From Bacteroidales bacterium UBA3724 (GTDB taxonomy: Bacteria; Bacteroidota; Bacteroidia; Bacteroidales; P3), in assembly GCA_002371315.1 (NCBI GenBank), contig DFHL01000049.1:1-5713 (forward strand): DNA of 5,713 nt. The letters run 5' to 3'. Under the pieces are notes generated by a model. That model ran no database searches. It had not been told where the DNA came from and was given only the letters and a program-made list of their open reading frames with translations. Each line of letters begins with the position of its first letter. Positions within the stretch are counted from its first letter, which is position 1. This document shows positions 1 through 5,422 of the stretch, piece by piece. A program made the translations under genes and the position numbers.

Positions 1-4
1 GTAC

Positions 5-210
5 AATTCGCCGTTTGATAACCTCTAAAAATCGTTTAATTCGCGTATTGCTTGCAAAACAAAATCCTTAATGGCAACATATTAATTCGCTCAATTCGTT
101 TAATTCACCGTTTTATAACCTCTAAAAATTCGTTTAATTCGCGTTTTGTTTAGCAAAACAAATTTCTAAATATAAATTCGTTTAATTCGCTTAATTCGCC
201 GTTTTAAATT
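5..210. repeat. AT-rich AATTCG-based intergenic repeat array
   Basis: AATTCG occurs at 5, 38, 84, 93, 127, 136, 175, 184 and 193, with AATTCA at 102. Within clusters (84/93/102, 127/136, 175/184/193) the spacing is exactly 9 nt. A longer composite unit is repeated: about 5-64 and about 102-162 share the order AATTCRCCGTTT, then ATAACCTCTAAAAAT, then GTTTAATTCGCG, then a small hairpin followed by CAAAACAAA. A third, truncated unit begins at 193 and diverges after GCCGTTTT. The hairpins differ in sequence but sit at the same place (TTGC/GCAA at 48-57; GTTTTG/CAAAAC at 143-159). I see no reading frame in 1-323. This is probably a dispersed intergenic repeat family, but its function is unknown. 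Confidence 0.75.
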
Positions 211-278
211 AAGAATTTATAAAATATATTGCACGTTTCAGTATTATGTTGCGCAATTATAACCTAATGGTTAAAAAC

Positions 279-300
279 AGAGCCGTCTTTCGACGGCTCT
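279..300 (-). terminator. Rho-independent terminator, probably bidirectional
   Basis: A perfect 9-bp stem, AGAGCCGTC (279-287) with GACGGCTCT (292-300), closes a 4-nt loop. On the minus strand it lies 24 nt past the stop of the four-helix-bundle gene and is followed by a T-run (complement of A273-A277), so it should end that transcript. On the plus strand it is followed by TTTTCTT, so it could also stop transcription entering from the left edge. Confidence 0.85.
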
Positions 301-323
301 TTTCTTAGTCAGTGCTGATGGTG

Positions 324-800
324 TCATATCATAAAATCAGAACCCTGGCCGTCGTCAATCTTGATATCGAAATCCGATTCCGACTCCGGCTCCGACGACG
401 ACGCCATGTCGAACGACGTCTTCTGCTGGCTGCGCTGAAGCGATATGATTAACGCACCTATCATGCGCGTAAGTTCCATCAGATAACCGCGCGACTGCTC
501 AGCACTCTCATCGTTCAGCATGCCGACACTTTTCGCTATTGTCGTATACACAACACATTCCCTGATCGACGCCTTCGATGTCTTGAGGTACGTTTCGAAC
601 TGGTTTTTGTTGCGCGACGAACCTTCTGCAATGTTCAATGCTATGTCCATAGCCGCTTTTGCAAACTTGTCGACAAGCTCTCGTTCGCATTCGGTACGCG
701 ACTCGCGCATTGCCACATGAAGCCATCTGCAATAGTCAATTGCTTTTCCGTAGACACGCAAATCCTCAAATCTAAAAAAGCTGGGTACACCTTCTTCCAT
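324..800 (-). CDS. Four-helix-bundle protein (23S rRNA intervening-sequence / S23 family) with acidic tail
   Basis: The 158-aa product resembles the family first noticed as ORFs inside 23S rRNA intervening sequences and now known as free-standing chromosomal genes, common in Bacteroidota. Family-like features are FEDLRVYGKA near the N-terminus (11-20), ALNIAEGSSR in helix 2 (54-63), and FETYLKTSKASIRECV (68-83) leading into helix 3; helix 4 is about 100-123. The usual fold is about 115-125 residues forming a pentameric bundle; the biochemical role is not established. Residues about 129-158 add a Ser/Asp/Glu-rich tail (SSSEPESESDFD) that looks disordered and is outside the core. No rRNA sequence is seen around it. 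The ATG at 800 is preceded by an A/T-rich leader. The DHOD-like gene ends 73 bp upstream with no terminator between, so cotranscription is possible. Family confidence is good; no function can be inferred. Confidence 0.88.
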   Translation of the reverse strand: MEEGVPSFFRFEDLRVYGKAIDYCRWLHVAMRESRTECERELVDKFAKAAMDIALNIAEGSSRNKNQFETYLKTSKASIRECVVYTTIAKSVGMLNDESAEQSRGYLMELTRMIGALIISLQRSQQKTSFDMASSSEPESESDFDIKIDDGQGSDFMI

Positions 801-873
801 AATTATAAAAAGTTTTGTTAAATGTTGTTCGTATTATCTACCTCTGCATGTCTCTCTTTATTTCTGTATCATT

Positions 874-1854
874 TCAAAGCTGGGCAAAATGCTTCATAAA
901 CTGTGTACGGAAAAACATTGATGCCTGTTCGTTGGGTTTGACAGCAAATTTGCCGCGGAACTGGGACAACGAATCATAGCCCTTCGACGACATCCATTCC
1001 TTCAGTCCTTCGTTCAGTGTTTTCATATAGTCTACTCCATTCTTGTACAGACACGACACGACCTGCACCGTGCCGGCACCTGCCAACAGCATCTTCACCA
1101 CGTCGGCCGACGTATGCACACCCGTCGATGCCGATATGTCGCAACGCAACTTCTTGGTCAGTATGGCTATCCAGCGCAGCGTGTTGTATATCTCGTCGGG
1201 CGACGAAAGCGACGGCGCATGCGTAAGTTCCATCTTGTCAATGTCGATATCGACATTCAGAGCCTTGTTGAACATCGTGATGCCGCTGACTCCCATCCAC
1301 GAGAGGCGCTGCATGAAGTTGGCCATATCAGTGAAATTCTGGCTGACCTTGATGCTGATTGGAATTGTCACCGACTTGCGCAGTGTGTTGATTATGTCGG
1401 AGAAAAGGCGGTCCACATCCTCGCACGAAAGGGCTGTCTCATACGGCAGTATGGCCATATTGAGCTCCAAAGCGTCGCAACCGGCATCCTGGAACTTGCG
1501 GGTATAGGTCATCCAGTTCTCGAACGAGTAGCAGTTGATACTGCCTATTACTGGTATATGCAGACGTTTCTTGGCCTCTCGTATCAGTTCGAAATGCTTG
1601 TTCAGCGAGTCGTCGGCGACATGCGCGGCGACATACTCGTAACTCATGCCGTAATTGTCAACAGGAGCCATCATGCTGAGATTGCGCTTGATGTCATATA
1701 TTATCTGCTCCTCGAACACTGATTTCAAAATCACTGCTCCTGCTCCGGCGGCTTCGAGTTTCTCGAGATTGGATATGTCGTTAGTAAGCCCGCAACTGCC
1801 GGCTATTATGGGGCTCTCTATTTCCAATCCTAAATATTTGGTCTTTGTATCCAT
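874..1854 (-). CDS. Dihydroorotate dehydrogenase-like FMN oxidoreductase
   Basis: The 326-aa protein has the full length of a class 1 DHOD-type TIM barrel. Visible elements in order: ESPIIAGSCGLT (13-24, first strand and FMN-contact loop), GAGAVILKSVFEEQI (37-51, with the conserved Lys), SINCYSFENW (105-114), LELNMAILP (130-138), IPISIKVSQNFTD (164-176, with a conserved barrel Lys), GITMFNKALNVDID (191-204), and STGVHTSADVVKMLLAGAG (243-261) followed by VQVVSCLYKNG, the FMN-phosphate-binding end of the barrel. True class 1 enzymes have an NxSCPN-type loop with a catalytic Cys where this protein reads LNMAILP, so it lacks the usual base. It fits the group annotated as dihydroorotate dehydrogenase-like and need not make orotate; its substrate is unknown. 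It is probably cytosolic, with no signal peptide. It is divergent from the TPR gene, has its own -7 box 26 nt upstream of the ATG, and may be the first gene of a two-gene transcript. Confidence 0.9.
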   Translation of the reverse strand: MDTKTKYLGLEIESPIIAGSCGLTNDISNLEKLEAAGAGAVILKSVFEEQIIYDIKRNLSMMAPVDNYGMSYEYVAAHVADDSLNKHFELIREAKKRLHIPVIGSINCYSFENWMTYTRKFQDAGCDALELNMAILPYETALSCEDVDRLFSDIINTLRKSVTIPISIKVSQNFTDMANFMQRLSWMGVSGITMFNKALNVDIDIDKMELTHAPSLSSPDEIYNTLRWIAILTKKLRCDISASTGVHTSADVVKMLLAGAGTVQVVSCLYKNGVDYMKTLNEGLKEWMSSKGYDSLSQFRGKFAVKPNEQASMFFRTQFMKHFAQL

Positions 1855-1879
1855 GGTCTTGACTTGTTTTTATGAAATG

Positions 1880-1887
1880 CAAAATTA
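1880..1887 (-). promoter_or_regulatory. Bacteroidota -7 promoter box for the DHOD-like gene
   Basis: Read on the minus strand this is TAATTTTG, an exact match to the Bacteroidota -7 consensus TAnnTTTG. It lies 25 nt upstream of the ATG, which would give a short leader of roughly 15-20 nt. I see no clear TTTG-type -33 element at 19-21 nt spacing; that stretch is the A/T homopolymer tract. The assignment rests on the -7 match and its position. Confidence 0.55.
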
Positions 1888-1899
1888 AACATTTTTCAC

Positions 1900-1916
1900 A
1901 AAAAAAAATTTTTTTT
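1900..1916. other. A9T8 tract between divergent promoters
   Basis: Nine A followed by eight T form a rigid, probably curved A-tract between the two divergent -7 boxes, on the -33/upstream side of the minus promoter. It may act as an upstream activating or DNA-bending element, which is inference from composition. The rest of 1855-2097 is A/T-rich with no reading frame seen. Confidence 0.4.
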
Positions 1917-2045
1917 GAACAATTATTTTTCCAACCGCACACCACTTCTCTATAAATCAAACTAATAAGCGCACACTAAAAAAAACAAAAACTGTTCATT
2001 CCGCTACAAAACAAAAATATTTTCTGCGATAAGAAAAAAAATATC

Positions 2046-2053
2046 TAATTTTG
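2046..2053 (+). promoter_or_regulatory. Bacteroidota -7 promoter box for the TPR gene
   Basis: TAATTTTG matches TAnnTTTG exactly and lies 44 nt upstream of the ATG. A weak -33 candidate (TCTG, 2023-2026) is 19 nt upstream of it. A start site near 2060 would give a leader of about 35-40 nt. The leader is A-rich and has no Shine-Dalgarno sequence, as is normal in this phylum. Confidence 0.6.
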
Positions 2054-2097
2054 CAAACCCAAAAAAGGATAATTAATTTCGAAAAATACAACACAAA

Positions 2098-2790
2098 ATG
2101 GAAAATAATCAAGAGCAAAAGAATGCCGAACACATCAGTTTTGTTTCTAAAAGCGAACAGTTTATAGAGAAAAATCAAAAGGCGATAATTGCCGTTGTCA
2201 TTGCCATTGTGGTTATTGTTCTCGCGATTTTCGGAATCAAAAAATTTGTTTCTGAACCTCGCCAACAGAAAGCCAACGAAGCAATTTTTGCAGCCGAGCA
2301 GTTCTTCGCTAACGGCGATTTCAACTCCGCTCTCTATGGCGACAGCACAACCAACGACCAATACAGCATTGGCCTGCTCCGCGTCATCGACAAATACGGC
2401 TCCACCAAAGCTGGCAAGCGCGCCAAATACGAAGCCGGTATCTGCTACCTCAGACTCGGACAGTATCAAGAAGCACTCAAATACCTTGACAAATACAATG
2501 GCAAGGACCAACTCACACCCGTCATCAACGAAATGATGAAAGGCGACGCCGAAATCGAGCAAGGCAACAACGACGCTGCCATCAAGCACTACAACAAGGC
2601 TGCTCAGATGGACGACAACCCCATCACTGCTCCTTTCGCCCTCTTCAAAGCTGGCGTTGTCTATCTTATGAACAACAATAACGACAAAGCTGTCGAATGC
2701 TTCCAAAAAGTAAAGGACAGCTATCCCGAATCAACCCTGTTCAGCGAGATGGATGGTTTCATCGCCTACGCTCAAGCCAATCAGAATTAA
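2098..2790 (+). CDS. Membrane-anchored tetratricopeptide repeat protein
   Basis: The 230-aa product has a short polar N-terminus, then a strong hydrophobic segment (about 29-49, rich in Ile/Val/Ala) followed by KK, which reads as a single transmembrane anchor. The C-terminal part would then probably face the periplasm. TPR-like helical pairs are visible at about 107-135 (YEAGICYLRLGQYQEALKYL), about 143-170 (GDAEIEQGNNDAAIKHYNKA) and about 179-207 (ALFKAGVVYLMNNNNDKAVE). Residues 54-100 form a further helical region before the repeats. The architecture of N-terminal anchor plus TPR is like that of the YfgM family, a Sec-translocon/chaperone partner in Proteobacteria; that is an analogy of layout only. 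TPR domains bind proteins, so a scaffold role is likely. The gene stands alone with its own promoter and terminator. The start is supported by the hydrophobic segment position and by the A-rich leader. Confidence 0.88.
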   Translation: MENNQEQKNAEHISFVSKSEQFIEKNQKAIIAVVIAIVVIVLAIFGIKKFVSEPRQQKANEAIFAAEQFFANGDFNSALYGDSTTNDQYSIGLLRVIDKYGSTKAGKRAKYEAGICYLRLGQYQEALKYLDKYNGKDQLTPVINEMMKGDAEIEQGNNDAAIKHYNKAAQMDDNPITAPFALFKAGVVYLMNNNNDKAVECFQKVKDSYPESTLFSEMDGFIAYAQANQN

Positions 2791-2855
2791 TCAACAAAGT
2801 GCCCGACTACGCGACGGCAGCCGGACTTTTAAAATAACTGTCAAGGACTTTTATA

Positions 2856-2879
2856 GCCTCGCTTCGGCGAGGCTTTTTT
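2856..2879 (+). terminator. Rho-independent terminator with UUCG loop after the TPR gene
   Basis: GCCTCGC (2856-2862) pairs perfectly with GCGAGGC (2867-2873) around a TTCG tetraloop closed by C-G, an especially stable loop, and is followed directly by six T. It lies 65 nt after the TPR stop and ends 8 nt before the ATG of the GH3 gene. It should therefore stop read-through into that gene, or else sit in the GH3 leader as a regulatory hairpin. Confidence 0.9.
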
Positions 2880-2887
2880 AGCACATT

Positions 2888-5119
2888 ATGAAACGTTTCG
2901 CCCTTCTTGTATTTTTCCACATAATCTGCATCTTGCTTCCTTTTTGCTCCAGAGCACAGCAGTTCCCCTTCCAGGACACCTCGCTGCCTGTCGAACAGCG
3001 TGTCGACGACCTCATCGTGCGGCTGACACTCGACGAGAAACTGGGCTTCCTCGAGCACCAGAACCCTGCCGTCCCTCGACTCGGAATCAAGCCCTACAGC
3101 TGGTGGAACGAAGCCTTGCACGGCATCGCCCGCAACGGCATCGCCACGGTCTACCCGATGCCCATAGCACTGGCGGCAACCTTCTACCCCGAACTGGTCA
3201 ACGAAGTCTACGCCTGCATTGCCGACGAGGGCGTGCGCAAGCACCGCCAGTCGCAAGCTGAAGGCCAGTATGGCGACAACACAGGCATCACCTTCTTCAC
3301 TCCGAACATCAACATCTTCCGCGACCCGCGCTGGGGACGCGGCATGGAGACCTTCGGCGAAGACCCCTTCCTGACAGCCCAGATGGGTCTGGCCGCCGTG
3401 CGCGGCCTGCAAGGGTCTATTGAAGCGGAAAACGGAAAGCGGAAAGCGGAAAGCGATTTTGACGCGTCAGCCTGCTCTCCGTTCTCCGTTCTCCGTTCTC
3501 CGTTTCTCAAGTCCGCCGCCTGCCTCAAGCATCTGGCCGTCCACAGCGGCCCCGAAGGTCTGCGCCACCAGTTCGACGCCCGCATAACCGACCGCGACCT
3601 CTGGACCACCTACCTGCCTGCTTTCGAATACATAATAAAGAACAGCGACGTGCAGCAGGTGATGTGCGGCTACAACCGGCTGAACGGCGAGCCCTGCTGC
3701 ACCAACCACCACCTGCTGGTCGACATACTGCGCAACCGGTGGCACTACGACGGTATCCTCGTCACCGACTGCTGGGCCCTCAACGACTGCTGGGAACCCG
3801 ACACCGTCATTCCGCGCCACCGCACCCACGCCACTGCAGCACAAGCCGCCGCTGCCGCCTTCGGCTCGGAAGTTGACCTCGAGTGCGGCTCGGGGCTGGC
3901 GGCGCTGCACACGGCCGTCGACAGCGGCTACATCAGCGAGGCCAAAATCGATGAGCACCTGCACCGCATCCTGCGCACACGTTTCCGCATCCGTCCCGAA
4001 TGGTTCTCAGAATACAACCACGGGCACAAAAGTCTCTATTCCGACCCCGCAAGGGTAGCAAGCAACACCTTGGTGCTGCTCAAGAACAACGGCATACTGC
4101 CACTGAACGACCCCAAAAGAATGGAACAGATTGCCGTCATCGGACCCAATGCCGCCGACTCGGCAATGGCCCTCGGCAACTACAACGGCGAGCCTCCCTA
4201 CTGTACCACCATCGCCGACGCTTTCAACTTTCAACTTTCAACTTTCAACTCTCAACTTTATTTCGACACCGCCTGCCACCTGGCCGACAACGGCTACAAG
4301 CCCGGCCGCAAGTTCTGGAAACAGATTGCGAAGAGCGACGTCGTCGTCTTCTGCGGCGGTCTCTCCCCTGCCCTCGAGGGCGAAGAGCTGCAGGTTAATA
4401 TGCCCGGCTTCTACCGTGGCGACCGCACCGCCATCGAGCTGCCAGCACCGCAGCGCGACCTCATAAAGGAAATCAAACGCCGCACCGGAAAGCCTATCGT
4501 ACTCGTCCTCTGCACCGGCAGCGCCATCGGACTTGAAGAGGTGGTCGACGACGTCGACGCCATCCTTGTCGCCTGGTACGGCGGCCAGGATATGGGCACC
4601 GCCGTCGTGGGCGCCCTGTATGGCTTCACCGACGGCTTCGGACGCCTGCCGGTGACATTCTACAAATCGACCGCCCAGCTGCCCGAGTTCGAGGACTACG
4701 ATATGAGCCGACGCACTTATAGATATATGGAAGAGGAGCCGCTGTTCCCCTTCGGCTACGGCCTCAGCTACGGCCATTTCCACTACGACAGCATCCAGTT
4801 CGACCGCCCGTCGCTGACGGTCAGCGGCACCCTCGTCCTCGACAGCGTCGACGGCTTCCGCGATTCGCAGCGCGAAGTAATTCAGGTCTATCTTGAAGGC
4901 GACGGCATCACCGCGCCGCGCCGCCAGCTCGTCGCCGTACAAAATATATTCCTCGACCTAAACACTCCTGGCCGCGACCGCTGCCGATTCTCTATACCGA
5001 TCGACCCCTTCTGGCTGCGCCACTACAACGAGCAGACCGACCAGATGGAACTGCCGCCCGCCGGCACGCCATTTCAGCTTCATATAGCAAACGGCCCCAC
5101 AATACAATTCTCATGGTAA
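2888..5119 (+). CDS. Secreted glycoside hydrolase family 3 (beta-xylosidase/beta-glucosidase type)
   Basis: The 743-aa enzyme should remove terminal beta-linked sugars from oligosaccharides with retention of configuration. A Sec signal peptide is clear: KR, a hydrophobic core at 4-19, then CSRAQQ with likely cleavage after Ala23. This supports the 2888 ATG; Cys20 is not in a convincing lipobox. The GH3 N-terminal barrel follows: WWNEALHG (72-79), FTPNINIFRDPRWGRGMETF (137-156) then GEDP (157-160), KHLAVHSGPEG (214-224), VMCGYNRLNGEPCC (258-271), and GILVTDCWAL (289-298), where Asp294 is the expected nucleophile, then DLECG (330-334). The alpha/beta sandwich begins near ASNTLVLLKN (391-400); GLSPALEGEE (491-500) holds the probable acid/base, best guess Glu497. 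PFGYGLSYG (621-629) leads to a C-terminal FnIII-like domain (about 640-743). No PA14 insert is present. Motif style is closest to the beta-xylosidase-like clade, but specificity cannot be fixed. Two stretches (180-207 and 445-456) are encoded by 7-nt repeats and look like additions. GC content is visibly higher than in the neighbouring genes. Confidence 0.93.
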   Translation: MKRFALLVFFHIICILLPFCSRAQQFPFQDTSLPVEQRVDDLIVRLTLDEKLGFLEHQNPAVPRLGIKPYSWWNEALHGIARNGIATVYPMPIALAATFYPELVNEVYACIADEGVRKHRQSQAEGQYGDNTGITFFTPNINIFRDPRWGRGMETFGEDPFLTAQMGLAAVRGLQGSIEAENGKRKAESDFDASACSPFSVLRSPFLKSAACLKHLAVHSGPEGLRHQFDARITDRDLWTTYLPAFEYIIKNSDVQQVMCGYNRLNGEPCCTNHHLLVDILRNRWHYDGILVTDCWALNDCWEPDTVIPRHRTHATAAQAAAAAFGSEVDLECGSGLAALHTAVDSGYISEAKIDEHLHRILRTRFRIRPEWFSEYNHGHKSLYSDPARVASNTLVLLKNNGILPLNDPKRMEQIAVIGPNAADSAMALGNYNGEPPYCTTIADAFNFQLSTFNSQLYFDTACHLADNGYKPGRKFWKQIAKSDVVVFCGGLSPALEGEELQVNMPGFYRGDRTAIELPAPQRDLIKEIKRRTGKPIVLVLCTGSAIGLEEVVDDVDAILVAWYGGQDMGTAVVGALYGFTDGFGRLPVTFYKSTAQLPEFEDYDMSRRTYRYMEEEPLFPFGYGLSYGHFHYDSIQFDRPSLTVSGTLVLDSVDGFRDSQREVIQVYLEGDGITAPRRQLVAVQNIFLDLNTPGRDRCRFSIPIDPFWLRHYNEQTDQMELPPAGTPFQLHIANGPTIQFSW
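3425..3508. repeat. Two 7-nt tandem repeats in opposite orientation inside the GH3 gene
   Basis: The left arm (3426-3455) is four units of CGGAAAR plus CG. The right arm (3475-3508) has four units of CTCCGTT near 3477-3504, whose reverse complement is AACGGAG. The arms are therefore near-complementary inverted arrays separated by about 20 nt, able to form an imperfect hairpin. They encode residues about 180-207, between the VRGLQG strand and the CLKH motif, where GH3 relatives normally have only a short loop. The frame stays open, and the segment is probably a surface-loop insertion. Confidence 0.8.
4221..4255. repeat. 7-nt CTTTCAA tandem repeat (five units) inside the GH3 gene
   Basis: Four exact CTTTCAA units (4221-4248) are followed by CTCTCAA (4249-4255) and a partial CTTTA. 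Since 7 is not a multiple of 3, the translation cycles through all frames and gives the low-complexity peptide FNFQLSTFNSQ (446-456) between TIADA and the strand LYFDTACHLADNG of the second domain. The stretch replaces what is usually an ordinary helix/loop in relatives. Confidence 0.85.
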
Positions 5120-5124
5120 GATAA

Positions 5125-5190
5125 GGGTTGAAAAAAAACAAAACCCACAAAAAACACAAAACTACAAGATTTACAAGATCTAAAAGATTT
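5125..5190. other. Non-coding spacer after GH3 with ACAAGAT repeats
   Basis: GGGTT (5125-5129) and AACCC (5142-5146) could pair across a long A-rich loop, but there is no T-run, so I do not call a terminator here. From 5163 the motif TACAAGATYT recurs at about 10-20 nt spacing (5163, 5172, 5190) and merges into the start of the large tandem repeat. No reading frame is seen in 5120-5713. Confidence 0.45.
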
Positions 5191-5193
5191 ACA

Positions 5194-5224
5194 AGATCTC
5201 GCTCGCTTGCGAGCAGGAGATTTT
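5194..5224 (+). terminator. Possible terminator-like hairpin at the head of repeat copy A
   Basis: GCTCGC (5201-5206) and GCGAGC (5209-5214) pair around TT. TCTC (5197-5200) and GAGA (5217-5220) extend the stem past a 2-nt bulge, and the tail is TTTT. It lies about 75 nt after the GH3 stop and is the best candidate for ending that transcript, but the T-run is short. The same hairpin, one arm shorter, recurs in copy B near 5459-5480. Confidence 0.35.
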
Positions 5225-5363
5225 GAACGTGAATGCCCGTAAATGCCCGTGAATGCCCGAAAATATTTTTTAGTTTAAACAGGAATTACCAGAAATTGGC
5301 CAGGAATTATCATAAATATTTTTTTAACGACATAATATAATCAAGTAATAATAGCCATTAATT

Positions 5364-5422
5364 CGCTCGCGTCGCGAGCGTTATAATCTATAAGATCTAT
5401 AGATTTCGTGAGGCGGGACGCC
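5364..5422. other. Cluster of three palindromes in repeat copy A (also in copy B)
   Basis: Three stems follow one another. CGCTCGCG (5364-5371) and CGCGAGCG (5373-5380) are perfect 8-nt arms around a single T. AATCTATA (5385-5392) and TATAGATT (5398-5405) are perfect 8-nt arms around AGATC. GGCG (5412-5415) and CGCC (5419-5422) flank GGA. All three recur unchanged 257 nt later (5621-5679). They may act as structured RNA or as protein-binding or recombination sites; nothing in the sequence decides between these. Confidence 0.7.

Noticed and set aside
5..210. CRISPR array or transposon end
   Set aside because: The 9-nt and ~95-nt periodicities are irregular, with no constant-length unique spacers, and I see no terminal inverted repeats or transposase.
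324..800. Four-helix-bundle gene as part of an rRNA intervening sequence
   Set aside because: The family name suggests it, but no 23S rRNA sequence flanks the gene, and it sits beside a protein-coding gene with its own terminator.
1114..1722. Plus-strand open frame (202 codons) opposite the DHOD-like gene
   Set aside because: The opposite strand encodes a full-length protein with conserved FMN-binding motifs; this frame shows no motif and no promoter.
1996..2706. Long minus-strand open frame (236 codons) opposite the TPR gene
   Set aside because: Its translation is Val/Phe-rich without family motifs, and it overlaps a well-supported gene that has a promoter, an anchor segment and TPR repeats. 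It is an antisense shadow.
2798..2830. A second hairpin terminator directly after the TPR stop
   Set aside because: AAAGT and ACTTT can pair, but the inner stem is broken by a bulge and mismatches, so it is much weaker than the hairpin at 2856-2879.
2888..2960. Lipoprotein signal in the GH3 protein
   Set aside because: Cys20 follows Leu-Pro-Phe, which does not fit a lipobox. The SRA-Q site at 21-24 is a better ordinary signal-peptidase site.
2807..3964. Several minus-strand frames opposite the start of GH3
   Set aside because: They run over the GH3 signal peptide, catalytic motifs and the terminator, and their proteins are Arg/Val/Gly-rich without recognisable domains.
4238..4942. Minus-strand open frame (234 codons) opposite the GH3 gene
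   Set aside because: It lies wholly within conserved GH3 coding sequence. High GC with few stop codons on the reverse strand explains its length.
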